64,000 bases of DNA, taken from assembly GCA_022568135.1 (NCBI GenBank), contig JADFFQ010000006.1, positions 1-64,000 of the forward strand. Direction: 5' to 3'. The position numbers were made by a program, and so were the translations under genes. The notes below the pieces were generated by a model. The model did no database searches and was not told the origin of the DNA. It saw nothing but the letters and a program-made list of their open reading frames with translations. The first letter of the stretch is position 1, and every line of letters begins with the position of its first letter. Of this stretch, positions 16,435-23,634 are shown piece after piece. Origin of the DNA: Planctomycetota bacterium (GTDB taxonomy: Bacteria > Planctomycetota > Phycisphaerae > Phycisphaerales > SM1A02).

Positions 16435-16723
16435 GCTGTGCTCTAGACAGGTGCCCGCCACCCGTGCCCGCTGACGGGCCGGCGAACGGCCACAGCCTAG
16501 CCGCAGACCGCCTTGCTCGTCCAAGGCGGCATACCGGGATAGGGCGAGGCCGCCGCGCGCGGGCATACCGCGGCGAACCTCGATGTGTTGAACTACGTAT
16601 GATCGCCCTACCCCTGTTCGCGGGTTGCGACGAAAATTGTTCGAATCGGTCCGCTCGCAGCCGCATGGATCGCAACCGGGCTGGTTTCGCCCCAGCAACG
16701 CCCGCGACCCCTCTTGCCCGGGT

Positions 16724-16800
16724 GCCGCCCCTGACCCCTAAACCCTGACCCCTGATTCCTGCTCCCTGACCCCTGACCCCTGCTCCCTGACCCTGCTCCC
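16724..16800. repeat. Degenerate CCCTGACC/CCCTGCTC microsatellite in the divergent promoter region
   Basis: The 370-base gap between the HflK-like gene and the divergent permease gene ends in about 75 bases of alternating CCCTGACC and CCTGCTCC units, directly abutting the permease ATG at 16805. No Shine-Dalgarno is visible there. The rest of 16435-16723 shows no gene. Slippage here could alter permease expression, which is speculation. Confidence 0.75.
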
Positions 16801-16804
16801 AACC

Positions 16805-17941
16805 ATGTTCGGGCAGACCCTCGCGATCATCCGCAACACGTTCTTTGAGAGCATTCGCCAGCCGATCATGCTAGTGGTGCTGGTCGTCGCCACCATCGCC
16901 CTGATCTTCAGCAACCTCCTTGCCGGCTTCACGATGGAAGACGACCAGCGGATGATGATTGATCTGGGACTGTCCACGATAATGCTCTGCGGAACCCTGC
17001 TGGCTGCGTTTATCGCCACCAACGTCCTGAATCGAGAGATCGAGAACCGCACCGTGCTGACCGTCATCTCCAAACCGGTCAGCCGGCCTGTGTTTGTGCT
17101 GGGCAAGTACCTCGGCGTGGCCGGCGCCCTGGCCCTGGCCATGGTCTACATGAGCCTGGTCTTCCTCCTCGTGGAGATGCATGGGGTCCTGCAGACGGTC
17201 CGAGATCCGATCCATGCGCCGGTGATCGTATTCGCAGTCGGGGCCGGCGTGGGGGGTCTCGCCGCCGGCGTGTGGTGCAACTATTTCTACGGCCGGGTCT
17301 TTTCGAGCACCGTCATCGTCCTTACCACGATCCTGGCCGCCTTGGCGTATCTGCTGAGCCTCATGTTCGATCAGTCCTTTTCGCTTCAGCCGATCGGCGA
17401 ATCATTCAAGCCGCAGCTGTGGCTGGCGCTGGCGGCGATCATGATGGCGATCATGGTGCTGACCTCGATCGCGATCGCCGCCTCGACTCGACTCGGCCAG
17501 GTGATGACCCTCTGCGTGACGCTCGGCGTGTTCATGCTCGGGCTGCTGTCGGATTCGATGCTCGGGCAGCCGATCAAACAACTCGACGACATGTGGCTCC
17601 AGCGTGCCAGTGCGGCCGGCCTTACGGAAACGATCGAAGACATCCGAATCATCGAGCTGGACACCGGGCAGATCAATCAGACCGTGCTGGAAATCGAAGT
17701 CGCCACGGTCGCTCTGACACAGATGGCCGACGGCCTGGGCGAACGGTTGGCACACGCCGCGTACTGGATCGCCTACTCGATCCTCCCCAACTTCCAGAAG
17801 TTCTGGCTCTCCGACGCCCTGACCCAGTCTCGCGTCATCCCCCCCGCTCTCTTGCGCCAGGTCCTCTTGTACGGCTTGTTCTACATCGTCGCAGCCTTGA
17901 GCCTGGCCACGATCCTGTTTCAACGACGCGAGGTCGGGTGA
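16805..17941 (+). CDS. ABC-2 type transporter permease, divergent from the SPFH/ABC operon
   Basis: The 378-aa protein has about six TM helices (near 20-40, 58-80, 102-125, 140-160, 165-190, 205-240, and one at 350-370). It carries the motif REIENRTVLTVISKPVSR followed by LGKYLGV, shared with the permease at 8509-10566. A soluble segment lies near 255-320. It could replace or partner the operon permease and use the same ATPase, since no ATPase gene follows it. The start follows the CCCTGACC repeat without a clear RBS, but the N-terminus (FGQTLAIIRNTFFESIRQPIM) is typical of the family. Confidence 0.88.
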   Translation: MFGQTLAIIRNTFFESIRQPIMLVVLVVATIALIFSNLLAGFTMEDDQRMMIDLGLSTIMLCGTLLAAFIATNVLNREIENRTVLTVISKPVSRPVFVLGKYLGVAGALALAMVYMSLVFLLVEMHGVLQTVRDPIHAPVIVFAVGAGVGGLAAGVWCNYFYGRVFSSTVIVLTTILAALAYLLSLMFDQSFSLQPIGESFKPQLWLALAAIMMAIMVLTSIAIAASTRLGQVMTLCVTLGVFMLGLLSDSMLGQPIKQLDDMWLQRASAAGLTETIEDIRIIELDTGQINQTVLEIEVATVALTQMADGLGERLAHAAYWIAYSILPNFQKFWLSDALTQSRVIPPALLRQVLLYGLFYIVAALSLATILFQRREVG

Positions 17942-17942
17942 A

Positions 17943-17985
17943 GAGAGGCTTGGAGGCTTGAGGCTTGAAGGCTTGAGGCTTGAGC
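17943..17985 (+). repeat. GAGGCTT heptamer tandem repeat
   Basis: Five to six near-perfect copies of GAGGCTT or AAGGCTT run just after the permease stop. This simple-sequence tract has no spacer structure and is not a CRISPR array. It forms the left edge of the repeat-rich stretch 17942-18770. Confidence 0.8.
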
Positions 17986-17990
17986 AAGCC

Positions 17991-18125
17991 CGGATTTCCC
18001 ATCCGCCTGTGGCGGATCGGCGTTCTTGAACGACCGACATGGCGATGCCCGGCCAATGGGTGGATCGAATCCGCCAACGCCGCCCGATGAAGAAGTTGAT
18101 CTTCGACCTGAACAGTTCAGTCAGC
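17991..18125 (+). pseudogene. IS1380-family transposase remnant A
   Basis: Translation gives PGQWVDRIRQRRPMKKLIFDLNSSVS, matching the region around the first catalytic Asp of IS1380-type transposases (LDLDSSVS form). Nothing of the rest of the transposase is present. The same block recurs at 22144-22239 (+) and 45433-45694 (-). The leading part (CGGATTTCCCATCCGCC to GTTCTTGAAC) is also shared with the 45 kb copy, but about 90 bases between the two parts are deleted here. Confidence 0.7.
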
Positions 18126-18213
18126 CCCGCGGACGCCCGCGCAAGGACTCGAACAAATCATCCGGACACTGTTCCTACCCACTGTTTCCACGCCTTTTTC
18201 TGCCGCCTCGGAA

Positions 18214-18314
18214 TGCAAAGCCGCGACCATCGGTCGCGATGGCACATCCCGGGGATTATGCCCGGTACTGACGGTCAACGAGCGATCACCGCCGCCACTG
18301 GCGGCGGCTTTACA
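18214..18314 (-). repeat. 101-bp BIME-like element, copy 1
   Basis: The element has near-perfect 11-base terminal inverted repeats (TGCAAAGCCGC at 18214-18224; GCGGCTTTACA at 18304-18314) and two internal hairpins, GCGACC-ATC-GGTCGC and GCCGCC-ACT-GGCGGC. A copy of equal length with perfect termini lies at 19323-19423 next to the second RAYT gene. It is probably a non-autonomous element moved by that RAYT. Confidence 0.75.
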
Positions 18315-18421
18315 TGAGGAAGGCGTACGGCCGTGCAGATCTCCCGGCTGTCGTGTGATGGCGTTCGATATATGAGATGGTGTTGCGCCACTGCGATTCG
18401 TCGAACACAAACGAACACCAT
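18315..18421 (-). pseudogene. 3' fragment of a RAYT gene
   Basis: This stretch aligns with the last ~105 bases of the intact RAYT gene (18783-18889), with few differences across GGCTGTCGTGTGATGGCG, TTCGATATATGAGAT and CGTCGAACACAAACGAAC. It keeps the catalytic-Tyr region of the reading frame but nothing upstream. It adjoins BIME copy 1 exactly as the intact gene adjoins its own element, so an older full RAYT-plus-element unit was probably deleted down to this. Confidence 0.75.
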
Positions 18422-18460
18422 GAACTCGGTAAACGGAACTCGCGGGCGCTGAACTCGGCT

Positions 18461-18539
18461 GAACTCGGGACAGTCACCTATTACTATCGGTCGCGATGAG
18501 GGAACTCGGGACAGTCACCTATTACTATCGGTCGCGATG
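18461..18539 (+). repeat. 38-bp tandem duplication ending in a RAYT-type palindrome
   Basis: The unit runs from GAACTCGGGACAGTCACC to CGGTCGCGATG and occurs at 18461-18498 and 18502-18539. A third copy is at 18665-18702. GAACTCGG is also repeated on its own around 18421-18470 and 18640-18665. This looks like local slippage or repeated insertion at one target. Confidence 0.75.
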
Positions 18540-18612
18540 GGCTGTCTCGGATGCCATGGTCGGTATTGACAGGCCAGGAGCGATCCCCGCCGCCACTGGC
18601 GGCGGCTTTACA
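18526..18612 (-). repeat. BIME-like element, variant copy 2
   Basis: It keeps the right terminus GCGGCTTTACA and both hairpins, but the central part (GATGGGCTGTCTCGGATGCC) differs from copies 1 and 4 and the left terminal repeat is lost. It is followed by 22 bases of RAYT 3' end, as at the other copies. Confidence 0.7.
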
Positions 18613-18688
18613 TGAGGAAGGCGTACGACCGCACAGTTCGGGGGAACTCGGGGGGAACTCGGGGGAACTCGGGACAGTCACCTATTAC

Positions 18689-18775
18689 TATCGGTCGCGA
18701 TGGGTTGTCTCGGATGCCATGGTCGGTATTGACAGGCCAGGAGCGATGCCCGCCGCCACTGGCGGCGGCTTTACA
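18689..18775 (-). repeat. BIME-like element, variant copy 3, supplying the RAYT stop codon
   Basis: Nearly identical to copy 2 (18526-18612). Its terminal repeat TGTAAAGCCGC (minus strand) provides the TAA stop of the RAYT gene at 18771-18773, so the element directly abuts and ends the coding sequence. Confidence 0.75.
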
Positions 18776-19310
18776 TGATGACGGCGTACGACCGCACAGT
18801 TCTGCCGGCTGTCGTGTGATGGCGTTCGATATATGAGATTGTGTTACGCCACTGCGATTCGTCGAACACAAACGAACACCATTTGCCCTTGCACCACACA
18901 GGACCCGCGTGGGCGGTGTGGCGATGAACCGCCTTGGTGGTTTGGTCCGCCAGCCACTTCACAGTCCTGTGGATATCGCGCCCGCTGTAGGGAATCAACA
19001 GGTGCATGTGCGTTGGCTCGATCGTCGCTGCCGCGATTGACAGCCCGCCATTTGATTGGACAACGCACCTGCCGAGGGCGTCCGCGATTGCCTGCAACAT
19101 CGCATCCGAAAACTGCACCGCCGGATGGTTCATGCGTTCTTGAGCCATGCGCTTGCGAACGGGATCGCCCGCGTGCAGCGTGTGCGGCTCGATATAGCCG
19201 ATCTGTTCCTCCCAGGCTTGTGACCATGAACCGCGATCATCACCGGGAAGCCACTGCCCATATCCGGATTTCACGACGTGATATCCGATTGTTTGCACCA
19301 TCGGCGCCAT
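18771..19310 (-). CDS. REP-associated tyrosine transposase (second RAYT, different subfamily)
   Basis: This 179-aa protein has an HUH motif in EPTHMHLLIPYSGRD near residues 103-117 and a candidate catalytic Tyr in RNTISYIERHH near 155-165; both look intact. It is clearly different from the RAYT at 4431-5078. ATG at 19310 or at 19301 (better spaced after GGATGG) may be the start. A 101-bp palindromic element begins 12 bases upstream and another forms the stop codon downstream, so the gene is embedded in its own repeat family. At least four element copies lie within 1.3 kb. Confidence 0.88.
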   Translation of the reverse strand: MAPMVQTIGYHVVKSGYGQWLPGDDRGSWSQAWEEQIGYIEPHTLHAGDPVRKRMAQERMNHPAVQFSDAMLQAIADALGRCVVQSNGGLSIAAATIEPTHMHLLIPYSGRDIHRTVKWLADQTTKAVHRHTAHAGPVWCKGKWCSFVFDESQWRNTISYIERHHTTAGRTVRSYAVIM

Positions 19311-19322
19311 CCTACCCGAAGG

Positions 19323-19423
19323 TGTAAAGCCGCGACCAGCGGTCGCGATGGCACATCCCGGGGATCATGCCCGGTACTGACGGTCAACAAGCGACCACCG
19401 CCGCCACTGGCGGCGGCTTTACA
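19323..19423 (-). repeat. 101-bp BIME-like element, copy 4, upstream of the second RAYT
   Basis: Perfect 11-base terminal inverted repeats TGTAAAGCCGC / GCGGCTTTACA enclose two hairpins (GCGACC-AGC-GGTCGC and GCCGCC-ACT-GGCGGC). It has the same length and orientation as copy 1. On the RAYT's coding strand it forms the 5' leader of the gene, so it may also influence its expression. Confidence 0.8.
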
Positions 19424-19448
19424 TGAGGAAGGCTCACCAACCCAACAA

Positions 19449-19487
19449 ACGACGAGGGGTCTGCGATGTCAACCTGTCCCCACCGCC
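19449..19487 (-). repeat. Short remnant of the cassette-locus leader
   Basis: ACGACGAGGGGTCTGCGATGTCAACCTGTCCCC matches, with few changes, the promoter part of the leaders at 23169-23384 and 43470-43683 and keeps the minus-strand TTGACA (19467-19472). The -10 box is lost. The rest of 19424-19766 shows no gene. Confidence 0.6.
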
Positions 19488-19766
19488 GCCCAACCGCACC
19501 GCCAGCCTTCTCCTGCCGCGGTCCGAGCCATGCCGAATGGTTATCTGATCGCCGGCCACAGACAAAGCAAAGGTAGCATGTCCCCCCTTTTACTTCTTCC
19601 TTCTTCTACTTTTGCCTATCGCCGGCGTGAAGTCGGCGACCGAGGTGGCCGATAACGTTACCCGGCCGGCGGACCGCAGCGGCGCGCCACGCAGCCTGCA
19701 TTGCCCTGCGCCGCGACTCGATCGACACGCCGACCCATGCGTCGCCGTACAGATCGTCGATACTCG

Positions 19767-21998
19767 ATGAGAATCCAAAGTCACGTTTCCGTCATCCTGT
19801 TCGTGGCCATCGCCGGCGCCATCAGCCTGGCCCTGGCGGTCGGCATCCTGCTGTCGGGACTGGAGCAGGCCGCCCAGCAGTCGGCAAAGGCCTCCGAGCA
19901 GCGGCGCCAGATCGAGACACTCGCCGTCTACGGCCAGGAACTGCGGGACGCGATCGGCACGCTCACCATCGATTCGCCGCCCGAAAGCTTCGTGATCGTG
20001 GACCAAGCCATCGAGCGATGCCTTGCTGATCTCATTGGGCTCCGTCACGCACCGCTGTTTGTGGGTATCGCGCCAATGGACGAGGCGATCGAGTCGTTGG
20101 GAAGGATGATCGAGCGGAGCCAAGAGATGGCGGCCGGCCGCGCCTCCGGGCAGCCGGCAACAGATCACCTTTCCCAGCTCCGCGACATCGCTGAGCACTA
20201 CCTGCAGCGCTTGGGCGAAGTTGAACGCAGCGCCGTGGGCCCGGCCGAAGACTACGCTGTAGCGCTCACTGGACGCCGCAGATTCATCATGCTGACCATC
20301 GGCGTGATCTGCCTCATCTATCTGGCGGTCATTGAGCATGTTCGGCAGTGGACGACGCGCCGCCTGGTTCGCCCTGTGCAGGCGCTGGCCGACGCGGCCA
20401 TCAACGCCATTGCAGGCGAAGAAACCTTGCCGAACCTGGACCACGGCGGGCCGGCCGAGCTCAAGACGCTCGGCGAGATGCTTGCCAGCTTCGTCCAAAC
20501 GCTCAAGGACAGGGTGCGGGAACGCACCGCGGAGCTCGAACGCCAGAAAGAAACGCTCAAGATCAAGGTGTGGGAACGCACCGCGCAGCTTGAGCACCAA
20601 AAAGAACAGCTCGAGCGGGAAATCACGGTACGGCGCCAGGCCGAGGATCGACTGCGTCACGATGCTTTTCACGACACGCTCACGGATTTGCCCAATCGCG
20701 CTATGCTCTTGGATCGCCTGGGGCAGTGCCTTGAGCGTGTGAAGAGGCAATCGGGCTATCTGTACGCCGTACTCTTCTTGGATATCGACAACTTCAAAGT
20801 GATCAACGACAGCCTCGGGCACACTGTGGGTGATGAACTGCTTGTCGAGGCCGCACAACGGTTCATCACATGTCTGCGCAGCTTGGATACCGTCGTGCGC
20901 ATCGACAACGATATCACGTCCCGCCTTGGCGGCGACGAGTTCGTCATCCTCCTCGACGGCCTCAGCAAACCGAGCGACGCCGTGCTCGTCGCCCAACGGC
21001 TCCAGAAACAGTTGTCGGTGCCGTTTGAGCTGCGGGGGCAGGAGGTGGTCATCAGCGCCAGCATCGGGATTGCACTGAATGAGAGCGGGCATATGACGGC
21101 CGAGCACCTGCTGCGAGACGCCGACACCGCCATGTACCGGGCCAAGGCCGCGGGCAAGGCCCGCCACGAGGTCTTCGACGAGGCCATGCACACCCAGGCC
21201 ATGGCTCGGATGCAGTTGGAAAACGAGCTTCGCGCCGCGATCGAGCAAGGACAGTTTCAGCTTGTTTACCAACCGATCGTGGATCTGCCCACCCAGGAAA
21301 TCAGCGGTTTCGAGGCCCTCATCCGTTGGAAACACCCAGACCGCGGCACCGTTCCCCCCGCCGAGTTCATCCCTGTGGCCGAGGAGACCCGCCTGATCGT
21401 CCCCATCGGCCGGTGGGTGCTCCGCGAGGCATGCATGCAGTTGCAAGCATGGAACGCGCAACTGCCTCCAGAGCGGGCGCTATCAATCAGCGTCAACGTC
21501 TCCAAGCGGGAGGTGGCGGAGCCGGGATTCGTGCAGGAGGTACGGCGCCTTCTACGGACCACGGGCATTGACGGCCCGCAGTTGAAACTGGAGATCACCG
21601 AAAGCGTGATCATGGACAATCCCGAGCACATCATCGAGGTGCTGCGGCAGCTCAAGCAGTTGGGTATCGAGTTGCACATGGACGACTTCGGCACCGGCTT
21701 GTCGTCGTTGAGCTGTCTGCACAAGTTCCCGCTTGATGTGCTCAAGATCGACCGCGCGTTTGTCACGACCATGGGACCCAACCGGGAGTACGCCGCGTTC
21801 GTCCACACCATCGTGACCCTGGCCCACAGCCTGGACATGAAGGTGACCGCGGAGGGCATTGAGACGCCAGAGCAACTGGCGCAGCTCCTCGCCCTGGACT
21901 GCGACTACGGCCAGGGCTACCTGTTCTCGAAGCCGCTCAGCGCCACCGAGGCCGAGGCGATCATCGACCGCAAGTACCTGGCCCGCGAGTCGGCCTGA
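19767..21998 (+). CDS. Membrane-bound GGDEF-EAL protein (diguanylate cyclase / c-di-GMP phosphodiesterase)
   Basis: The 743-aa product has TM helix 1 near residues 8-30, a periplasmic sensor-like helical region, TM helix 2 near 172-192, a HAMP-like segment and a coiled coil (about 255-300). A GGDEF domain follows with the intact RLGGDEFVILL motif near 390, then an EAL domain. EAL catalytic residues are all visible: FEALIRW, NVSKRE, EITESVI, DDFGTG, KIDR, AEGIET and QGYLFSKP. Both synthesis and hydrolysis of cyclic di-GMP are therefore possible. The ATG at 19767 was chosen because the upstream extension is Arg-rich and precedes the signal-anchor. It appears monocistronic. Confidence 0.92.
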   Translation: MRIQSHVSVILFVAIAGAISLALAVGILLSGLEQAAQQSAKASEQRRQIETLAVYGQELRDAIGTLTIDSPPESFVIVDQAIERCLADLIGLRHAPLFVGIAPMDEAIESLGRMIERSQEMAAGRASGQPATDHLSQLRDIAEHYLQRLGEVERSAVGPAEDYAVALTGRRRFIMLTIGVICLIYLAVIEHVRQWTTRRLVRPVQALADAAINAIAGEETLPNLDHGGPAELKTLGEMLASFVQTLKDRVRERTAELERQKETLKIKVWERTAQLEHQKEQLEREITVRRQAEDRLRHDAFHDTLTDLPNRAMLLDRLGQCLERVKRQSGYLYAVLFLDIDNFKVINDSLGHTVGDELLVEAAQRFITCLRSLDTVVRIDNDITSRLGGDEFVILLDGLSKPSDAVLVAQRLQKQLSVPFELRGQEVVISASIGIALNESGHMTAEHLLRDADTAMYRAKAAGKARHEVFDEAMHTQAMARMQLENELRAAIEQGQFQLVYQPIVDLPTQEISGFEALIRWKHPDRGTVPPAEFIPVAEETRLIVPIGRWVLREACMQLQAWNAQLPPERALSISVNVSKREVAEPGFVQEVRRLLRTTGIDGPQLKLEITESVIMDNPEHIIEVLRQLKQLGIELHMDDFGTGLSSLSCLHKFPLDVLKIDRAFVTTMGPNREYAAFVHTIVTLAHSLDMKVTAEGIETPEQLAQLLALDCDYGQGYLFSKPLSATEAEAIIDRKYLARESA

Positions 21999-22143
21999 GT
22001 CCCCGGCCGATCAACGCTCAGCCGGGGGTAAGCCTGGCCTTTGCCCACATTGACCACCAGCGCGGACGCTTCTCGCATCCGCGTTCTTGTCAATATCGAA
22101 GTCGATTGTGCCGTGGAGCTGCGAATCGCCTTCCATCCACCAC

Positions 22144-22239
22144 CGGGCCAATGGGTGAATCGAATCCGCCAACGCCGCCCAATGAAGAAGTTGATCCTCG
22201 ACATGGACAGTTCAGTCAGCGAGACCTACGGACGCCGAG
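22144..22239 (+). pseudogene. IS1380-family transposase remnant B, abutting an attC-like site
   Basis: The translation NRIRQRRPMKKLILDMDSSVSETYGRRE matches the first-Asp region of IS1380-type transposases and stops matching at 22236-22240, exactly where the core GTT of the attC-like site (minus strand) begins. The same junction type occurs at the second locus (45429-45436). The upstream boundary is near 22144. Confidence 0.7.
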
Positions 22240-22322
22240 AACGAATAAGTTGAGCGGCGGCGCAACAATCGCGGCCATCAGGACCGACGTTGTTCGCCGT
22301 CCGATCCAATGCTTGGTTAGGT
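22236..22322 (-). other. attC-like recombination site closing cassette locus 1
   Basis: On the minus strand the site starts with ACCTAAC (22322-22316), which fits the R'' consensus RYYYAAC. It continues with TTGGATCGGACGGCG as L'' and CGCCGCCGCTCAAC as L', which pair with one extrahelical A (CGG-A-CGGCG). It ends at a GTT core (22242-22240) followed by a poor R' (GTTCTCG). The stop codon of the gene at 22317-22739 is the TAA inside R'', a known feature of integron cassettes. Fold by eye only. Confidence 0.6.
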
Positions 22323-22739
22323 GCGGGTGGCGGAATCCAATATCAACCTTTGGATACTATTCGCGATGCTTGCCTGCAGAAAAAGTGATCTTGTGAAGAG
22401 CCAGTTCTTGTGTTTCGGACCAATATCTACAAGACCCGTGTTCTCAGTCTTGTCCGATGTCGATATGGTCATAATGACTTTTTCGTCTTTCTCTAGCTCG
22501 TTGCGGGCGATGGACCAATTGATATGCGGATTGTCTTTCCGTGAATCGTCCAGAATGCAGTACATTCGCGCTGGCGTTGCTACTAAGTAAGTGCGCTGTT
22601 TTGAAGTAGAAAAAAATTTTAACAAATGAACGGAGTTCGGGTTTTCGCCCTGGTAATTCTTGGAATGCTTGATCCAGTCTTTGATCTCCTTTTCAGGTCG
22701 AAAAAACGCATCCGAGTCGAAGAGTGCTTTGATACTCAT
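22317..22739 (-). CDS. Cassette-borne hypothetical cytoplasmic protein
   Basis: The 140-aa product (MSIKALFDSDAFFRPEKE...) has no motif I recognise. Its middle, LKFFSTSKQRTYLVATPARM, and the lysine- and asparagine-rich composition are unlike neighbouring chromosomal genes. The ATG at 22739 is preceded by AGAGGA at a good distance, and the upstream gene ends 5 bases before it. The stop TAA lies within the attC-like R'' box. It probably works with the membrane protein encoded just upstream. Function unknown. Confidence 0.75.
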   Translation of the reverse strand: MSIKALFDSDAFFRPEKEIKDWIKHSKNYQGENPNSVHLLKFFSTSKQRTYLVATPARMYCILDDSRKDNPHINWSIARNELEKDEKVIMTISTSDKTENTGLVDIGPKHKNWLFTRSLFLQASIANSIQRLILDSATRT

Positions 22740-22743
22740 AGCT

Positions 22744-23133
22744 TTATTCCTCTTCCACAACGGTTTGCTCAGGCTCGTCCGCTATCTCCCGTCGCCTGAC
22801 TTTGTCCAAGAGTTCGGTTAGCACGAGCGGCCAGGTAAATCCAACCAAGAGGCAACCCGAAAGGCTCACCTGAAAAAGGTCAATGAGCTGCCCAAACCAG
22901 CCGACAGCAAACGACCCAAAAGACCATGCAAGCAAGAATAGGATCGTGTTCTTTCCATGCTGCAACTTTAGCAATGACCGCCCTCGCAGAGCGACGAAGG
23001 CCAAATCGAGCAAAACGGCTGTAACGCCAATAATTGCGCAACCTGTCGCGAACACGGGAACGGCAAAAGAATTGTCCTCCAACGACACTACCTTCAGCCG
23101 AAAGAACATTTCGAGGAGACCGTCGAGGAACAT
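22744..23133 (-). CDS. Cassette-borne small membrane protein
   Basis: The 129-aa product has three to four hydrophobic segments (near residues 24-45, 62-82 and 88-108) and an acidic C-tail (EPEQTVVEEE). GAGG lies 8 bases before the ATG at 23133. It is the first gene after the leader, 36 bases from the GTT core, and 5 bases before the next gene, so the pair forms one two-gene cassette. The lower GC content suggests foreign origin. Function unknown. Confidence 0.75.
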   Translation of the reverse strand: MFLDGLLEMFFRLKVVSLEDNSFAVPVFATGCAIIGVTAVLLDLAFVALRGRSLLKLQHGKNTILFLLAWSFGSFAVGWFGQLIDLFQVSLSGCLLVGFTWPLVLTELLDKVRRREIADEPEQTVVEEE

Positions 23134-23168
23134 GGCGATAACCTCGCGGGGTTACGGATAGCACGAGC

Positions 23169-23384
23169 ACCTAACAATAATCAGCTTGATCCGCAACACA
23201 TGCGGAACTGTCGTGTTCTGTCAGCATAACACGGCTGTGGATCGTCTACCAGAGGCGCGCTAAGCCCTTCATCTAACGACGAGGGGTCTGCAATGTCAAT
23301 CTGCCCCCACCCCTACCCAAGTGGCCCGCCAGGGGATCCAGGCCGCCGTCTTGGCGGATCGCCGCGGCGGGTCACCGTCGATTC
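23169..23384 (-). promoter_or_regulatory. Cassette leader 1: conserved promoter and attI-like end
   Basis: This 216-base segment is homologous to 43470-43683. On the minus strand it carries TTGACA (23299-23294), a 17-base spacer and TTAGAT (23276-23271), a good sigma-70 promoter conserved in both copies. It ends GGATCAAGCTGATTATT-GTTAGGT, the last seven bases fitting the GTTRRRY core of an integron recombination site. The first cassette gene starts 36 bases later. No integrase gene is attached. Interpreting it as attI plus Pc is inference. Confidence 0.65.
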
Positions 23385-23450
23385 TCATCCAAGGGATCGT
23401 TTATGACTTGACAGTCGGGACGGGGCGGGCGTTCTGCTCGTGCTCGGAAA

Positions 23451-23481
23451 GATCCCCGCCGCCACTGGCGGCGGCTTTACA
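23451..23481 (-). repeat. Partial BIME-like element of the second RAYT family
   Basis: Contains GCCGCCACTGGCGGC and the terminal repeat GCGGCTTTACA, followed by TGAGGAAGGC and CACCAACCCAACAAACGACGAG, which also follow the element at 19323-19423. It lies between cassette leader 1 and uvrA. The rest of 23385-23634 shows no gene. Confidence 0.7.
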
Positions 23482-23634
23482 TGAGGAAGGCCCACCAACC
23501 CAACAAACGACGAGCAAGAGCCCCGGCTGAGGCGCGCGGGGCTATGATCTCCCGAGCGCCGCAAGGAAGCTGCGGTTCGCTTTCCCAGCCGCGGATGCAT
23601 TTCCGCGGGATGTGCCCTGCGAGGCGATGCACCA

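Noticed and set aside
15406-16446. 346-codon plus-strand frame opposite the HflK-like gene
   Set aside because: Antisense shadow; the SPFH and TM features lie on the minus strand.
16724-16800. Possible CRISPR array in the CCCTGACC repeats
   Set aside because: Units are 7-8 bases with no unique spacers; a simple-sequence tract. No cas genes in the window.
17991-18125. Intact IS1380 insertion sequence
   Set aside because: Only the first-Asp region is present; no terminal repeats and no DDE remainder in any of the three copies.
17943-18702. Possible CRISPR array in the repeat nest
   Set aside because: Repeats have unequal lengths, terminal inverted repeats and RAYT fragments; they are REP/BIME elements.
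19590-21461. 623-codon minus-strand frame opposite the GGDEF/EAL gene
   Set aside because: Antisense shadow; GGDEF and EAL motifs are all on the plus strand.
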